Of a stretch of 64,000 nucleotides of DNA, positions 1-7,706 are shown in pieces. This DNA comes from Candidatus Halobonum tyrrellensis G22 (GTDB lineage: Archaea > Halobacteriota > Halobacteria > Halobacteriales > Haloferacaceae). The first letter of the stretch is position 1. The number at the start of each line of letters is the position of its first letter. The position numbers were made by a program, and so were the translations under genes. The DNA lies in assembly GCF_000495475.1 (NCBI RefSeq), contig NZ_ASGZ01000021.1, positions 21,146 through 85,145 of the forward strand. Direction: 5' to 3'. Below the pieces are notes generated by a model. That model was not told the DNA's origin. It worked only from the letters and a program-made list of their open reading frames with translations, and did no database searches.

Positions 1-697
1 CTACGCCGAGAGCGTCCGCGTCGAGATCCCGCTGAGTCACGCGCGCGTGAAGGGCGCCCGGGGGCGGTTCCCGGTGAAGCTTATCTACGCGAGCGTCCTA
101 CCGATGATCCTCGTCCGCGCGCTCCAGGCGAACGTCCAGTTCCTCGGGCAGATCCTCTACTCCCAACTGGGTGACGTGGGGATGCCCGACTGGCTCGGCG
201 TCTACTCGGACGGACAGCCCGTCGGCGGGCTGTTCTACTATCTCGATCCGGTCCAGAGCCGCGAACAGTGGATGTGGTTCATCTACGCGCCCGCGGGCGA
301 CCCGCTCGACATCGCGGTCCGCGTGCTGATCGACCTGACGGTGATGGTCGTCGGCGGCGCGATCTTCGCCATCTTCTGGGTGGAGACGACCGGGATGGGC
401 CCGGAGTCGACCGCCCAGCAGATCCAGAACTCGGGGATGCAGATCCCCGGCTTCCGGCGGAACCCGCAGGTGATCGAGAAGGTGATGGAGCGGTACATCC
501 CGCAGGTCACCGTGATCGGCGGCGCGCTCGTCGGCTTCCTCGCGGTGCTCGCGAACCTGCTCGGCACGATCGGCGGCGTCTCGGGAACGGGGCTGCTGCT
601 GACGGTGTCGATCACGTACAAGCTCTACGAGGAGATCGCCGAAGAACAGCTCATGGAGATGCACCCCATGATGCGCACCATGTTCGGCGGGGATTGA
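1..697 (+). CDS. secY: Protein translocase subunit SecY, 3' part
   Basis: This is the C-terminal part of the SecY channel of the Sec translocon, which moves proteins across or into the cell membrane. The frame is open from base 2 and ends with TGA at 695-697. Visible are the last transmembrane segments and their loops, including the conserved region around 'PGFRRNP' and the cytoplasmic tail ending in MMRTMFGGD. The 5' part lies outside the window. The last codons, from about 668, lie inside the attachment repeat of an integrated element, so the final GGG GAT TGA is supplied by the element, whereas the copy at 24701-24730 ends GGC GAC TGA. The encoded tail is the same. The identification is secure. 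Confidence 0.95.
   Translation, partial: YAESVRVEIPLSHARVKGARGRFPVKLIYASVLPMILVRALQANVQFLGQILYSQLGDVGMPDWLGVYSDGQPVGGLFYYLDPVQSREQWMWFIYAPAGDPLDIAVRVLIDLTVMVVGGAIFAIFWVETTGMGPESTAQQIQNSGMQIPGFRRNPQVIEKVMERYIPQVTVIGGALVGFLAVLANLLGTIGGVSGTGLLLTVSITYKLYEEIAEEQLMEMHPMMRTMFGGD
668..690 (+). other. attL: left attachment repeat in the secY 3' end
   Basis: These 23 bases recur exactly at 24701-24723 in the same orientation. They encode MMRTMFGG of the SecY tail. Bases to the left of both copies differ, and to the right the copies differ only at third codon positions up to the stop codon. A direct repeat at both ends of an AT-richer block, with a tyrosine integrase gene about 850 bases inside, is the normal signature of site-specific integration. 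Confidence 0.85.
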
Positions 698-772
698 ACA
701 CGATTTAACAATCGGGCAATCCCTTCCCCTTTCTCACAACGTGTAGTTACATCACCACAGAAATCCTCTGTC

Positions 773-779
773 TTTATTA
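773..779 (+). promoter_or_regulatory. TATA-like box of the integrase operon
   Basis: The stretch tttatta lies about 25-30 bases before the ATG at 803, the distance expected for an archaeal TATA box serving a leaderless transcript. No Shine-Dalgarno sequence is seen between it and the start. Confidence 0.45.
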
Positions 780-802
780 GAGGGTACTGCCTCCAGAGAG
801 GC

Positions 803-1552
803 ATGCCTACAGACTCCGCGAAAAAGGACGTTTCCCCCCACGTCCACGCAAAAGTGGGAGAGGAAACGAAAAAACGCTGGCTGGAGTACGCACACGAGCA
901 CCATCGAGGTAATCTGTCGTCGCTTATTGTGGAAGCAGTGGACCAGACTATCAGCGACCACTGGGTCTTAGAGAGTGAAGCCCAGTCTAAGACTGAAAAT
1001 ATAGACGTAGACCTCTCTGGGGTTGATGAGGAGCTTGAAGACGTTCAAGAACAGCTAATCGTTCTCAGCAGGCAGATTGATGGGCTTACCGTTGCCGATG
1101 CGACTGGAGGCGAAAAGGAACTGGAGGAGAGTGAGCTGATTAGACTCGCTAATCTAATCTATGATACTCTCCCTAGTGCGCCGTCAGAGTGGGCCTTCAC
1201 CCATCTCATGAAGTATTGGAGCGAGCTTGAGCCAAAACACCGGCCGAAGATTAGCGGGAATGCTGATGACCTAGCAGATTACCATGAGGAATCCCGCTAC
1301 CATATTCAGGATGCCGCTATCTACCTGGAAAATAAAGACGAGAGTGTGAAGAGCGTAATTGATAGCGGAATAAGGCGATGGTACATTCATCGCCCAGATA
1401 GTCCTGATGAGTGGAAATGGGTGAAAGAACTGAACGAACACTCCGATGTAGATGCGGCCGACCTATTCGATACAGGAGTAGAATCTGACAAGGCGGCCGA
1501 AGAAGCGGCACAGAGATTCCAATCTATAGTGAGTGAAGATGGACCGAACTGA
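803..1552 (+). CDS. Ribbon-helix-helix-like protein upstream of the integrase
   Basis: This is a 249-residue acidic protein of unknown function. Residues about 12-50 look like a ribbon-helix-helix DNA-binding fold: a short strand (VHAKV), a helix (EETKKRWLEYAHEH) and a second helix (SSLIVEAVDQTI). Residues 60-95 are predicted coiled coil or helical. The C-terminal half is unassigned. Its end overlaps the integrase start by 20 bases, so the two are probably co-translated. By position it could control integrase expression or act as a directionality factor, but that is inference only. The start ATG sits at the expected distance from a TATA-like box. Confidence 0.75.
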   Translation: MPTDSAKKDVSPHVHAKVGEETKKRWLEYAHEHHRGNLSSLIVEAVDQTISDHWVLESEAQSKTENIDVDLSGVDEELEDVQEQLIVLSRQIDGLTVADATGGEKELEESELIRLANLIYDTLPSAPSEWAFTHLMKYWSELEPKHRPKISGNADDLADYHEESRYHIQDAAIYLENKDESVKSVIDSGIRRWYIHRPDSPDEWKWVKELNEHSDVDAADLFDTGVESDKAAEEAAQRFQSIVSEDGPN

Positions 1553-2609
1553 AAAGGGTCAGTTCGTGGCCAAGCATAAGCTTCGGGAGCATCAAGACCT
1601 ATACAATGACTATGGAGGGTGGGTGGAGACTAATCGAGAGAAGTCCACGACGATAGAACGATTGAAGGCTGGAGTAAAGGCTTGGCTGTGGTGGTGCGAG
1701 AATAACGATGTTGACCCACTAAGTGTGGATACTACTGATATCCGGACTTATATCGTCGATATCCGAAGTCAGTACGCGGATACTACACTCACACGTCAAA
1801 TAGCTAGCGTCAGCAAATACTACCAATATCTTGAAAATGACCCACGAACAGGGGTAAATTACGAAGATAACCCCGTCGCTCCAATATCTCTACCAAAGGA
1901 CTACGGAGTCAAAGAGACTTCAGAATACGTTAGGGTTCTTCACCGAGAAGGGCGTAATGATATCATTGCTCTTCCAAAGAAAACTATCGAAAAGATGTTC
2001 AAACCTTCTGCTATACCCGGGAAGAACCCAGCAACTCGAACTCGGAATGAGCTCATTGTGCGATTAGCGTGGCAGACCGCCTGTCGTGCTGACGAACTCT
2101 CTCGAATGCGAACGAGAAAGATAGATTGGAACGAGCGTGACATTGAGATTCGGTCTTCAAAACTTGACCCGGAGGACCACCCCGACCTGTATTATCGGCA
2201 TGTTTGGTGGGAACCAGACCTAGACCTCCTGATGCGGCGGTGGGTCGACAGTCATAGAGCACAGTTCTCAACTTACGCAGATAATAGTCCATATCTATTC
2301 CTCAGTACACACGGGGAGAATCTCAAACCATCAACCATCTCTCGTATCATAAAAGAGGCCGCAAATAATGCTGGTATTCAGGAACCACTCCTACAGGATG
2401 CGGAAGGAGGGGTGAAGCAGTGGCTAGTAACTGCGCATCGACTGCGTCACTCTCGGATTTCCCATCTCGCTAACGAGGTTGATGACTTCAAACTACACTT
2501 CCTACGGATGATGGCAGGACACGCAAACTTCGACACCACTCTCGGTTATGTGGAATCGAATTGGGAATCTGCGCGAAGTGGATACCACTCTGCGCTCCGT
2601 AATACGTAG
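1533..2609 (+). CDS. Tyrosine recombinase (integrase) of the element
   Basis: This site-specific recombinase very probably catalyses integration and excision at the secY repeat. Counting from the GTG at 1533, the N-terminal SAM-like core-binding domain spans about residues 35-105. The catalytic domain follows, with Arg185 (ACRADEL), a likely Lys210, the His302-x-x-Arg305 box (HRLRH), His330 (AGH) and the nucleophile Tyr339 (LGY). All catalytic residues are present and the 358-residue length is normal for a full-length enzyme. The ATG at 1539 is an equally good start. Its 5' end overlaps the preceding gene, and it lies closest to attL, as is usual for an integrase next to its attachment site. 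Confidence 0.93.
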   Translation: MKMDRTEKGQFVAKHKLREHQDLYNDYGGWVETNREKSTTIERLKAGVKAWLWWCENNDVDPLSVDTTDIRTYIVDIRSQYADTTLTRQIASVSKYYQYLENDPRTGVNYEDNPVAPISLPKDYGVKETSEYVRVLHREGRNDIIALPKKTIEKMFKPSAIPGKNPATRTRNELIVRLAWQTACRADELSRMRTRKIDWNERDIEIRSSKLDPEDHPDLYYRHVWWEPDLDLLMRRWVDSHRAQFSTYADNSPYLFLSTHGENLKPSTISRIIKEAANNAGIQEPLLQDAEGGVKQWLVTAHRLRHSRISHLANEVDDFKLHFLRMMAGHANFDTTLGYVESNWESARSGYHSALRNT

Positions 2610-2615
2610 CGTTAA

Positions 2616-2882
2616 TCAAGTCCAGCCGAACCACTCCCGAATCGCCCCCGGCTCTTCCTCAACAAATCGCATCGCTCGTGAGAGATTAGCGAGTGCTCCG
2701 TCGAGCGTGTCCCCGGTGGCCGTCAGGCCCGTCAACCTGTGACGAGCCTGCCAGCACTCTCTGTCCATCGAGACCAGTTCGTCCCACCCACCAGAATCCA
2801 TGAGACACGCGATGTGAGATTCATTCAGGAGTGCAGTCGACTCGCGCACGCGTTCCACGTGGACCGTCTGTTGTACGGACAT
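2616..2882 (-). CDS. HicB-like small protein, copy 1
   Basis: This 88-residue protein has a C-terminal half matching the HicB antitoxin pattern: a strand, then GLTATGDTLDGALANL followed by a helix. A second gene at 3336-3602 encodes a protein of the same length with the same VRxSTALL, GLTATG and GWT-end landmarks, so the two are paralogues. No HicA toxin gene lies beside either. It runs convergent to the integrase, with 6 bases between the stop codons. It may be an orphan antitoxin or a plain DNA-binding regulator; the family call rests on pattern only. Confidence 0.7.
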   Translation of the reverse strand: MSVQQTVHVERVRESTALLNESHIACLMDSGGWDELVSMDRECWQARHRLTGLTATGDTLDGALANLSRAMRFVEEEPGAIREWFGWT

Positions 2883-3016
2883 CAGCGACAGAGACAGCGA
2901 ACGAGTACTTGATGTCGAGGATACCGGGGGACGGAACTGAAAGTGAATTAGACCCCGCTTGCTGAAGAGAGACGTGCCAAGACCTCACCGATGTAATGCA
3001 TCAAAGGATGGATGAC

Positions 3017-3226
3017 TCAGAGTGCACCAAGTTCCAATTGTTGCGAGAACTCCGGGTACATCCGTTCTAGGGGTTCTGCTGTGCACTTGCCCTCTTGTGG
3101 GTGGCGACCTTCCCAGATATGACCACCTTTGTCCTGGCAGTCGTCCTCCGCGGCGTCGCCGTGCAGTTCTTCACTCGACTCATGAGGACCTGCAGGCTTG
3201 GCTCTAGTCAGGGCAACAACCTTCAT
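3017..3226 (-). CDS. Small acidic protein with Cys/His pairs
   Basis: A 69-codon frame from ATG at 3226 gives an acidic, protein-like sequence whose C-terminal half holds two cysteines and two histidines (C-x5-H ... HP-x5-C), as in a small zinc-binding protein. It lies on the same strand between the two HicB-like genes. No relatives were recognised. It could be the surviving end of a longer gene, since the in-frame codons upstream of the start also stay open. Confidence 0.4.
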   Translation of the reverse strand: MKVVALTRAKPAGPHESSEELHGDAAEDDCQDKGGHIWEGRHPQEGKCTAEPLERMYPEFSQQLELGAL

Positions 3227-3335
3227 CGACAATATCATGAGGTCGAAGAGAAATGATGGTTTCCAATACAAGCTAACCCGCATCCGAATTGGCCGATAAC
3301 AGACGCCACCAATAATGACGAGGTTCAGGAAGAAA

Positions 3336-3602
3336 TCAGGTCCAGCCGACTCCTTCCCGTATCAGCTTCCTATCCGATTCTATGACCGTCTTCATTCCCT
3401 GTACCAAATTCTCTAGAGCTTCTATACGTGTCTCTCCGGTCGCTGTTAATCCCGAATTCCCGTGGCGAGCTCGATAGAGGTGGCCCTCGTCATTCACTAT
3501 CTCTTCCCATTTCTCGGTTTGCTTCAGGTCTTCGATTTCCTGTTCTGTCAGGAGGGCGGTTGACGCCCTAACTCGCGCTATTTCGACTGTAAGACTCTCC
3601 AT
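3336..3602 (-). CDS. HicB-like small protein, copy 2
   Basis: This is the paralogue of the gene at 2616-2882. Starting at the ATG at 3602 gives 88 residues, exactly the length of copy 1, which is why this start is preferred over in-frame starts further upstream. It shares the N-terminal VRASTALL segment, the GLTATGETRIEAL box and the GVGWT end. The GLTATG box followed by a helix is HicB-like, but no adjacent toxin is visible. Two diverged copies around a small third gene suggest duplication inside the element. Confidence 0.7.
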   Translation of the reverse strand: MESLTVEIARVRASTALLTEQEIEDLKQTEKWEEIVNDEGHLYRARHGNSGLTATGETRIEALENLVQGMKTVIESDRKLIREGVGWT

Positions 3603-3936
3603 CACTGGCTCGGATGAATCGTCCCCGCTTAACATCGAGTGTTGAGTCGAGTAAGATAGAAGAGAATCACCACTTCTCGGGAGCTCAATGTTGGTACATG
3701 AACTAGGGGGGAATCCAACGAGCACCATTGACGCCGTTATTCATCACCGGACGTAGTCGATGTCTGCCGCCTACGGTTCCAATAAAAGGTTGTCAATTAG
3801 TCTCTTCCGCTACTATTCCCTGTCTTGCTAATTACCTCCCGTACCCACGTGCTTGGAGCGTGAATAGTAGAAGTAGTGAGTTTACAGACAGAACTCGCTC
3901 CCCCACCCCACGTCTTGAATGAAATGAGCCCGGTAA
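3603..3936. other. Intergenic stretch without a recognised gene
   Basis: I see no convincing coding frame here. The segment 3903-3925 matches 23243-23265 at 21 of 23 positions in the same orientation; both copies read as the end of a frame (HPxS and stop), so they may be tails of a lost duplicated gene. Confidence 0.4.
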
Positions 3937-4277
3937 CGCGCCTTTGTAGTCGGGTTCTACCACGTTCCGTACTGGCTTCTGCGTCGTTCGTTCGATATCG
4001 ACGTTCACGGCAACGGAACGTGCGTCATCGCTGTTCGAACCACGTACAGGACCGACAAAGCCATTTCGTCAACCGAACGTCGACCCTCCACTCCCGTCGA
4101 CAAAGGGATGCGCAACTACTCACTCTGCGCCCCGGACCCATCTACTGGGCCGACCTCGATGTGAGCAACGACACGTGGCTTCCCCTCTCTCAATTCAATC
4201 GTGTCCTTGAGACGGATGAACTAAACCCGCCGTTCAGCGCACAGGAGACCCTTTTCGGACGTATTTGGACGTGTTAG
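3937..4277 (+). pseudogene. Possible frameshifted gene remnant
   Basis: From 3937 one frame reads as plausible protein (for example VPYWLLRRSFDIDVHG, then VIAVRTTYRTDKAI) and stops at TGA after about 4165. Near 4140 a different frame takes over with plausible sequence (YWADLDVSNDTWLPL ... FNRVLETDELNPPFS) and ends at TAG 4277. Neither frame has a good start codon. A single indel near 4140 would join them. I do not recognise the family. It could also be chance open frames in moderately GC-rich DNA. Confidence 0.3.
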
Positions 4278-4332
4278 TCAGCGCTACAGAGTGGACTCAA
4301 GCGAGAGTGATTTGCAATCTCGCATAGTATAA

Positions 4333-4405
4333 TAGGGGGAACTGAGGGGGGGTGTGCTGGCTCCCAAAAAAGGAGACACAGAGACACCCCCCTACATACC
4401 CCCTA
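4333..4405. repeat. Nested G/C-tract hairpin, possible replication origin
   Basis: Three inverted repeats sit inside one another: TAGGGGG (4333-4339) with CCCCCTA (4399-4405), GGGGGGTGT (4347-4355) with ACACCCCCC (4384-4392), and CTCC (4361-4364) with GGAG (4372-4375) around an A-rich loop. Together they can fold as one long interrupted stem. The structure lies about 460 bases before the replication operon, with a small AbrB-like gene between. An origin of replication is an attractive reading, but a transcription terminator or regulatory RNA is possible. Confidence 0.5.
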
Positions 4406-4531
4406 ATAACGAGATTCCGAGAGACGACGATTCACGGAACAGCCGACTCCTCGCACTCAGATTCAGCAGATTAGAGAAATGGGGGGTGCGAATTGTCCTA
4501 ACTGGCGACAAGGCTAAAGGGGTACATCGGA

Positions 4532-4717
4532 ATGATGTGTGATATGGTTGAAACAAACCTAATCGAACGGACAACCCGGTCCGTCGGGGACCGGGGTCAG
4601 ATGCGGCTCGTCGCCGAACACTGGCGCGAAGTGTTCGGTGCGGCCGGTGAGGTTGAGTACGACCTTGTTGAGTGTAAAAACGGCACTCGGGAAGTTCGGA
4701 TACGGCCGAAAGCATAG
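4532..4717 (+). CDS. AbrB-like small DNA-binding protein
   Basis: A 61-residue protein carries a SpoVT/AbrB-like pattern: 'SVGDRGQMRLVAEHW' followed by a short helix and an end rich in strands (VEYDLVECKNGTREVRIRP). AbrB-fold proteins bind DNA as dimers and act as regulators or antitoxins. Starts are possible at 4532, 4535 or 4544; the last gives the most typical N-terminus. It sits between the nested hairpin and the replication operon, so it could regulate replication. That link is inference. Confidence 0.6.
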   Translation: MMCDMVETNLIERTTRSVGDRGQMRLVAEHWREVFGAAGEVEYDLVECKNGTREVRIRPKA

Positions 4718-4851
4718 ACCGATGGATTGGTGCAAACAATCCAATCGAACCAGCCCTCCACATCGACAGCGAGCGACTGACGAACGAACATACATGCTCG
4801 CGGTGCAAGTACGTTCCGCCGTTCTGCCTGTCGTTGGAGGTGATTCCCTAA
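4678..4851 (+). other. Start-less open frame encoding a CxxC segment
   Basis: In a frame different from the neighbouring genes, 4678-4851 reads through plausible protein (IEPALHIDSERLTNEHTC, then SRCKYVPPFCLSLEV) up to TAA. The CSRC and a later Cys look like half of a zinc site. No ATG or GTG starts it, and its beginning overlaps the AbrB-like gene. It may be a small gene that lost its start, a gene expressed by frameshifting, or chance. Confidence 0.3.
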
Positions 4852-4863
4852 AATAGGACTCCC

Positions 4864-5832
4864 ATGAACGACACACACGACCACGAATCAAGTATCGACC
4901 TCCCAGAAGTTTGGAAGGACGCAAAAGAATGCCTCGACAACGCCCCTAGCCCGTCCGCGGAGGGGCAACTCGCCTCTGAGTTCGCGGAGTCTATCGCACT
5001 CGCAGTTAGTGAGGGTGAGAAGATGACGACGGCAGAGTCGCTTCTCGGCCAGTTCGCACGGAATTCTGACATCGCAAAGTCGACGATGGTTAAGGAATTC
5101 GAAGAGGAGTTAGAGGCTCTCGAAGCCGCCACGGAAGAGGATGAGGACGACGGCGATGGAGAGGTGCTGAAGCACTCAATAGACACTCTACTTGAGTCCC
5201 ACCTCGACGAACTCACTATCTACAAGCCGAGTGACGCGTCTGCGAAGCCGCGGTACTCGTGGGCGTTCGGGACAGGAGTGAGGGTTGAGACCGAAACGGA
5301 ACACCTCGCCCCGGACTCGTTCTGTCAGTGCTACCACGACGCATCTGGTGCAGAACGGAACGCGAGGACGCCCGACGACCTCAACGGGTCTTGGACAGAA
5401 TATGTGCGCGACCTCATTTCGGCCCTTCAAAACGATGGGGAGAAGGTACGCGTTGTCCCTGTGGAGGGTGTTCGGACGCAGGCTGTCCAAGACCTCCGCG
5501 ATGCTGTGGAGGGCAAGCCGGCGACGACCGACCTGAAGACCGCGGCCCAGCAGTACCGTCCGTACGTCAACCCCGACGACCCAAGCGTGGTACAGGTACC
5601 GTCAGCGGCCATTGAGCGCATCCTCGCCAACTTCGAGGATTGCTCGTACAACGACCTTCAAATCGAACTCGACAAGCGGGAGGTGCGTGCAGGGAACGTC
5701 CGCCAGACGCAGGTCGCCCGCGGTATGAACGTCCGCTTTTGGCTACTTGACCGCGAGTGGCTGGATGTGGAGGTTGAGGAGGGCGAACAAGAGACTGCAG
5801 AGAACGGGGGTGACTCCCGTGTCGAGGCATGA
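4864..5832 (+). CDS. Unknown protein, first gene of the replication operon
   Basis: This 322-residue acidic protein has no family I can name. Residues about 60-105 are a charged, probably coiled-coil segment (EEFEEELEALEAATEED). The C-terminal third (about 235-310) looks like a folded helical domain ending in 'FWLLDREWL', and may bind DNA. Its stop codon overlaps the start of the helicase gene by 4 bases, so the two are translationally coupled. By operon position an accessory role in replication, such as loading or primer handling, is plausible but unproven. Confidence 0.85.
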   Translation: MNDTHDHESSIDLPEVWKDAKECLDNAPSPSAEGQLASEFAESIALAVSEGEKMTTAESLLGQFARNSDIAKSTMVKEFEEELEALEAATEEDEDDGDGEVLKHSIDTLLESHLDELTIYKPSDASAKPRYSWAFGTGVRVETETEHLAPDSFCQCYHDASGAERNARTPDDLNGSWTEYVRDLISALQNDGEKVRVVPVEGVRTQAVQDLRDAVEGKPATTDLKTAAQQYRPYVNPDDPSVVQVPSAAIERILANFEDCSYNDLQIELDKREVRAGNVRQTQVARGMNVRFWLLDREWLDVEVEEGEQETAENGGDSRVEA

Positions 5833-7706
5833 ATGGCATCGACATCGTAGGGGTCGAAAAGGTCCCTATCGACAAATCCCTGAAAATCAACGGCCCACCG
5901 GGAACGGGTAAGACGACGCAGGGTATCGCACGGGTCGTTGACCTTATCGAGACGCACGGGTACACTGTTCAAGACATCGCATGGGCGACGTACCGACGTT
6001 CGCTTGCTGAGGACGTTCTCGACCGCCTCGTCGATGCGGAGGTGTTGACGGACGACGACATGGAGAAACCGTGGCTCGGTCGTACTGAGTACTTCAGTAC
6101 GGTCCACGCCATCGCTCGACGCATCGCGGAACGGAACGAAATCCGTCAGTGGAACGCTCCGCGGTGGCACGATAAGCAGGACTTCATGCTTTCACAGTAT
6201 TCGCTCCCGTTCGAGAGCAACTCGAACAACTCGCCCGACTATGGGGCACTCCTGTTCGGCGTCTACCAGTGGTTAGTGAACAACAACCTCCCGATGGATG
6301 CCGCCCACCAGTGCCCTCGGTTCGACGAACTCCAGTCGGAATGGTCGTCCCACTCATCTCTCAACCAGTTCGAGGGGGAGTGGGAAGATTACAAGCAAGA
6401 GAACAATATCGTAGACTTCCACGAGTACTTGACACACGTTCGAGACGGGGGCATCGCGCCCCCAGTCGACGTGGTGGTCATCGACGAGTACCACGACGCG
6501 TACCCGTTGCTTGACGACGTATGCAGGATGTGGATTGACGCCGCGGAGGTAGCTATTGTCCTCGGCGACCCACAACAAGTCGTCAACGTCCACGAGGGGG
6601 CGACACCTAAACTGTTCGAGGACCTCGCCCACCCCGAAGTCCAACTGGACAAGACGTGGCGCGTCCCGCCAGTCCTGTGGGGCGCGGCCGCCGACGTGCT
6701 GGCTGGGTACCATGAGCCGCACGAACCCGAGCTTAACGAAGACGTGGTGGGAGACCTCTACGAGGTTCGCCCACCCCAAATCGACTACAATAACGATACC
6801 GACGAGTGGATGACGCCGTCGCGCGAGTACGGGACACCCGACGACCTCGTTGAACGGTTCGACGATTCGATGCTGTTCCTCGCCCGAACACGGAGGATGG
6901 TCAAGGGTATCACGCAGGCGTTCCTCGACGAAGGCCTGCTGTTTCGCTCGCAGGTCGGAAACGGATGGCGTTCGAACGACCGCCGTCGACACGTGTACAA
7001 CGCACTCCAGCGTCTTCGCGGCGTCGACGTGGAGATGGGTGGCTGGCATGAGTACGAGGTCGTCTGGTCTGACGACGCAGGGTCAGCGGACGAGGAACCA
7101 CCTCAGGAAATGCACAGCTACGAGATGGGTCACCTCCTTCAGCAGACGCCTGCGAAGTTCCTTCGCCTCTCTCGCGGCGAAATAGACGCGGTGGCCGCCA
7201 ACCTCCTCGACAGCGCGAAGTGCGTCTCGATTACCCGGCTTGGGACGCTCGTCACGGACGAGTTCTGGACGGAGATGACGGGCGGTGCCGGTTCTGTCCA
7301 TCACCTCGTCCACCGGCAAGGTGACCGCGCACTCGAACATCAAGTCATCGAGGCGGCGCTCAACTACAACGAGGGGCCGACCATCGAAGTAGCTCCTGAC
7401 ACGCTCCACGACGACGGCCTCGACGACGCACCCGACGCTCGAACCATCCACGCGAGCAAAGGGTCGGAAGCCACCGTGGCCGTCGTCTACGACGGAATAA
7501 CGTCGACTATCTCGCAGGGCATTCGGCGTGACCCGACAGTAGCCGCGAACGAAGACCGCGTCTGGTACGTCGGTCTGACCCGCGCGATGCAGTCCGTCGT
7601 GGTCTGCCGAGATGTGTGGTGGTGGGCTGACGAGTACCTGCCGTGGACGATTTCGGACCGAACGACGAACGCCTCCCTCCCTTCCAAGAAGGGTGATTCC
7701 CAATGA
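5829..7706 (+). CDS. Superfamily 1 (UvrD/Rep-like) DNA helicase
   Basis: This 625-residue ATP-dependent helicase shows the SF1 motifs in order: Walker A GPPGTGKTT (residues 22-30), Walker B VVVIDEYHD (215-223), motif III LGDPQQ (245-250), motif IV around DKTWRVP (275-280), motif V with ASKGSE near residue 545, and motif VI VGLTRA near 585. All key residues are present. It would unwind DNA during copying of the element. The gene starts in a 4-bp ATGA overlap with the upstream gene and ends in a 4-bp overlap with the primase-polymerase gene. An alternative ATG exists at 5833. Confidence 0.92.
   Translation: MNGIDIVGVEKVPIDKSLKINGPPGTGKTTQGIARVVDLIETHGYTVQDIAWATYRRSLAEDVLDRLVDAEVLTDDDMEKPWLGRTEYFSTVHAIARRIAERNEIRQWNAPRWHDKQDFMLSQYSLPFESNSNNSPDYGALLFGVYQWLVNNNLPMDAAHQCPRFDELQSEWSSHSSLNQFEGEWEDYKQENNIVDFHEYLTHVRDGGIAPPVDVVVIDEYHDAYPLLDDVCRMWIDAAEVAIVLGDPQQVVNVHEGATPKLFEDLAHPEVQLDKTWRVPPVLWGAAADVLAGYHEPHEPELNEDVVGDLYEVRPPQIDYNNDTDEWMTPSREYGTPDDLVERFDDSMLFLARTRRMVKGITQAFLDEGLLFRSQVGNGWRSNDRRRHVYNALQRLRGVDVEMGGWHEYEVVWSDDAGSADEEPPQEMHSYEMGHLLQQTPAKFLRLSRGEIDAVAANLLDSAKCVSITRLGTLVTDEFWTEMTGGAGSVHHLVHRQGDRALEHQVIEAALNYNEGPTIEVAPDTLHDDGLDDAPDARTIHASKGSEATVAVVYDGITSTISQGIRRDPTVAANEDRVWYVGLTRAMQSVVVCRDVWWWADEYLPWTISDRTTNASLPSKKGDSQ

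Noticed and set aside
668..697. A tRNA gene as integration site
   Set aside because: Neither junction shows cloverleaf arms; the repeat is clearly the secY 3' end.
3876..3936. Start of a longer frame before the remnant at 3937
   Set aside because: Low-complexity start without support; the plausible part begins only at about 3937.
4354..4542. 62-codon frame across the nested hairpin
   Set aside because: The frame is made by G/C tracts of the hairpin and does not look like a protein.
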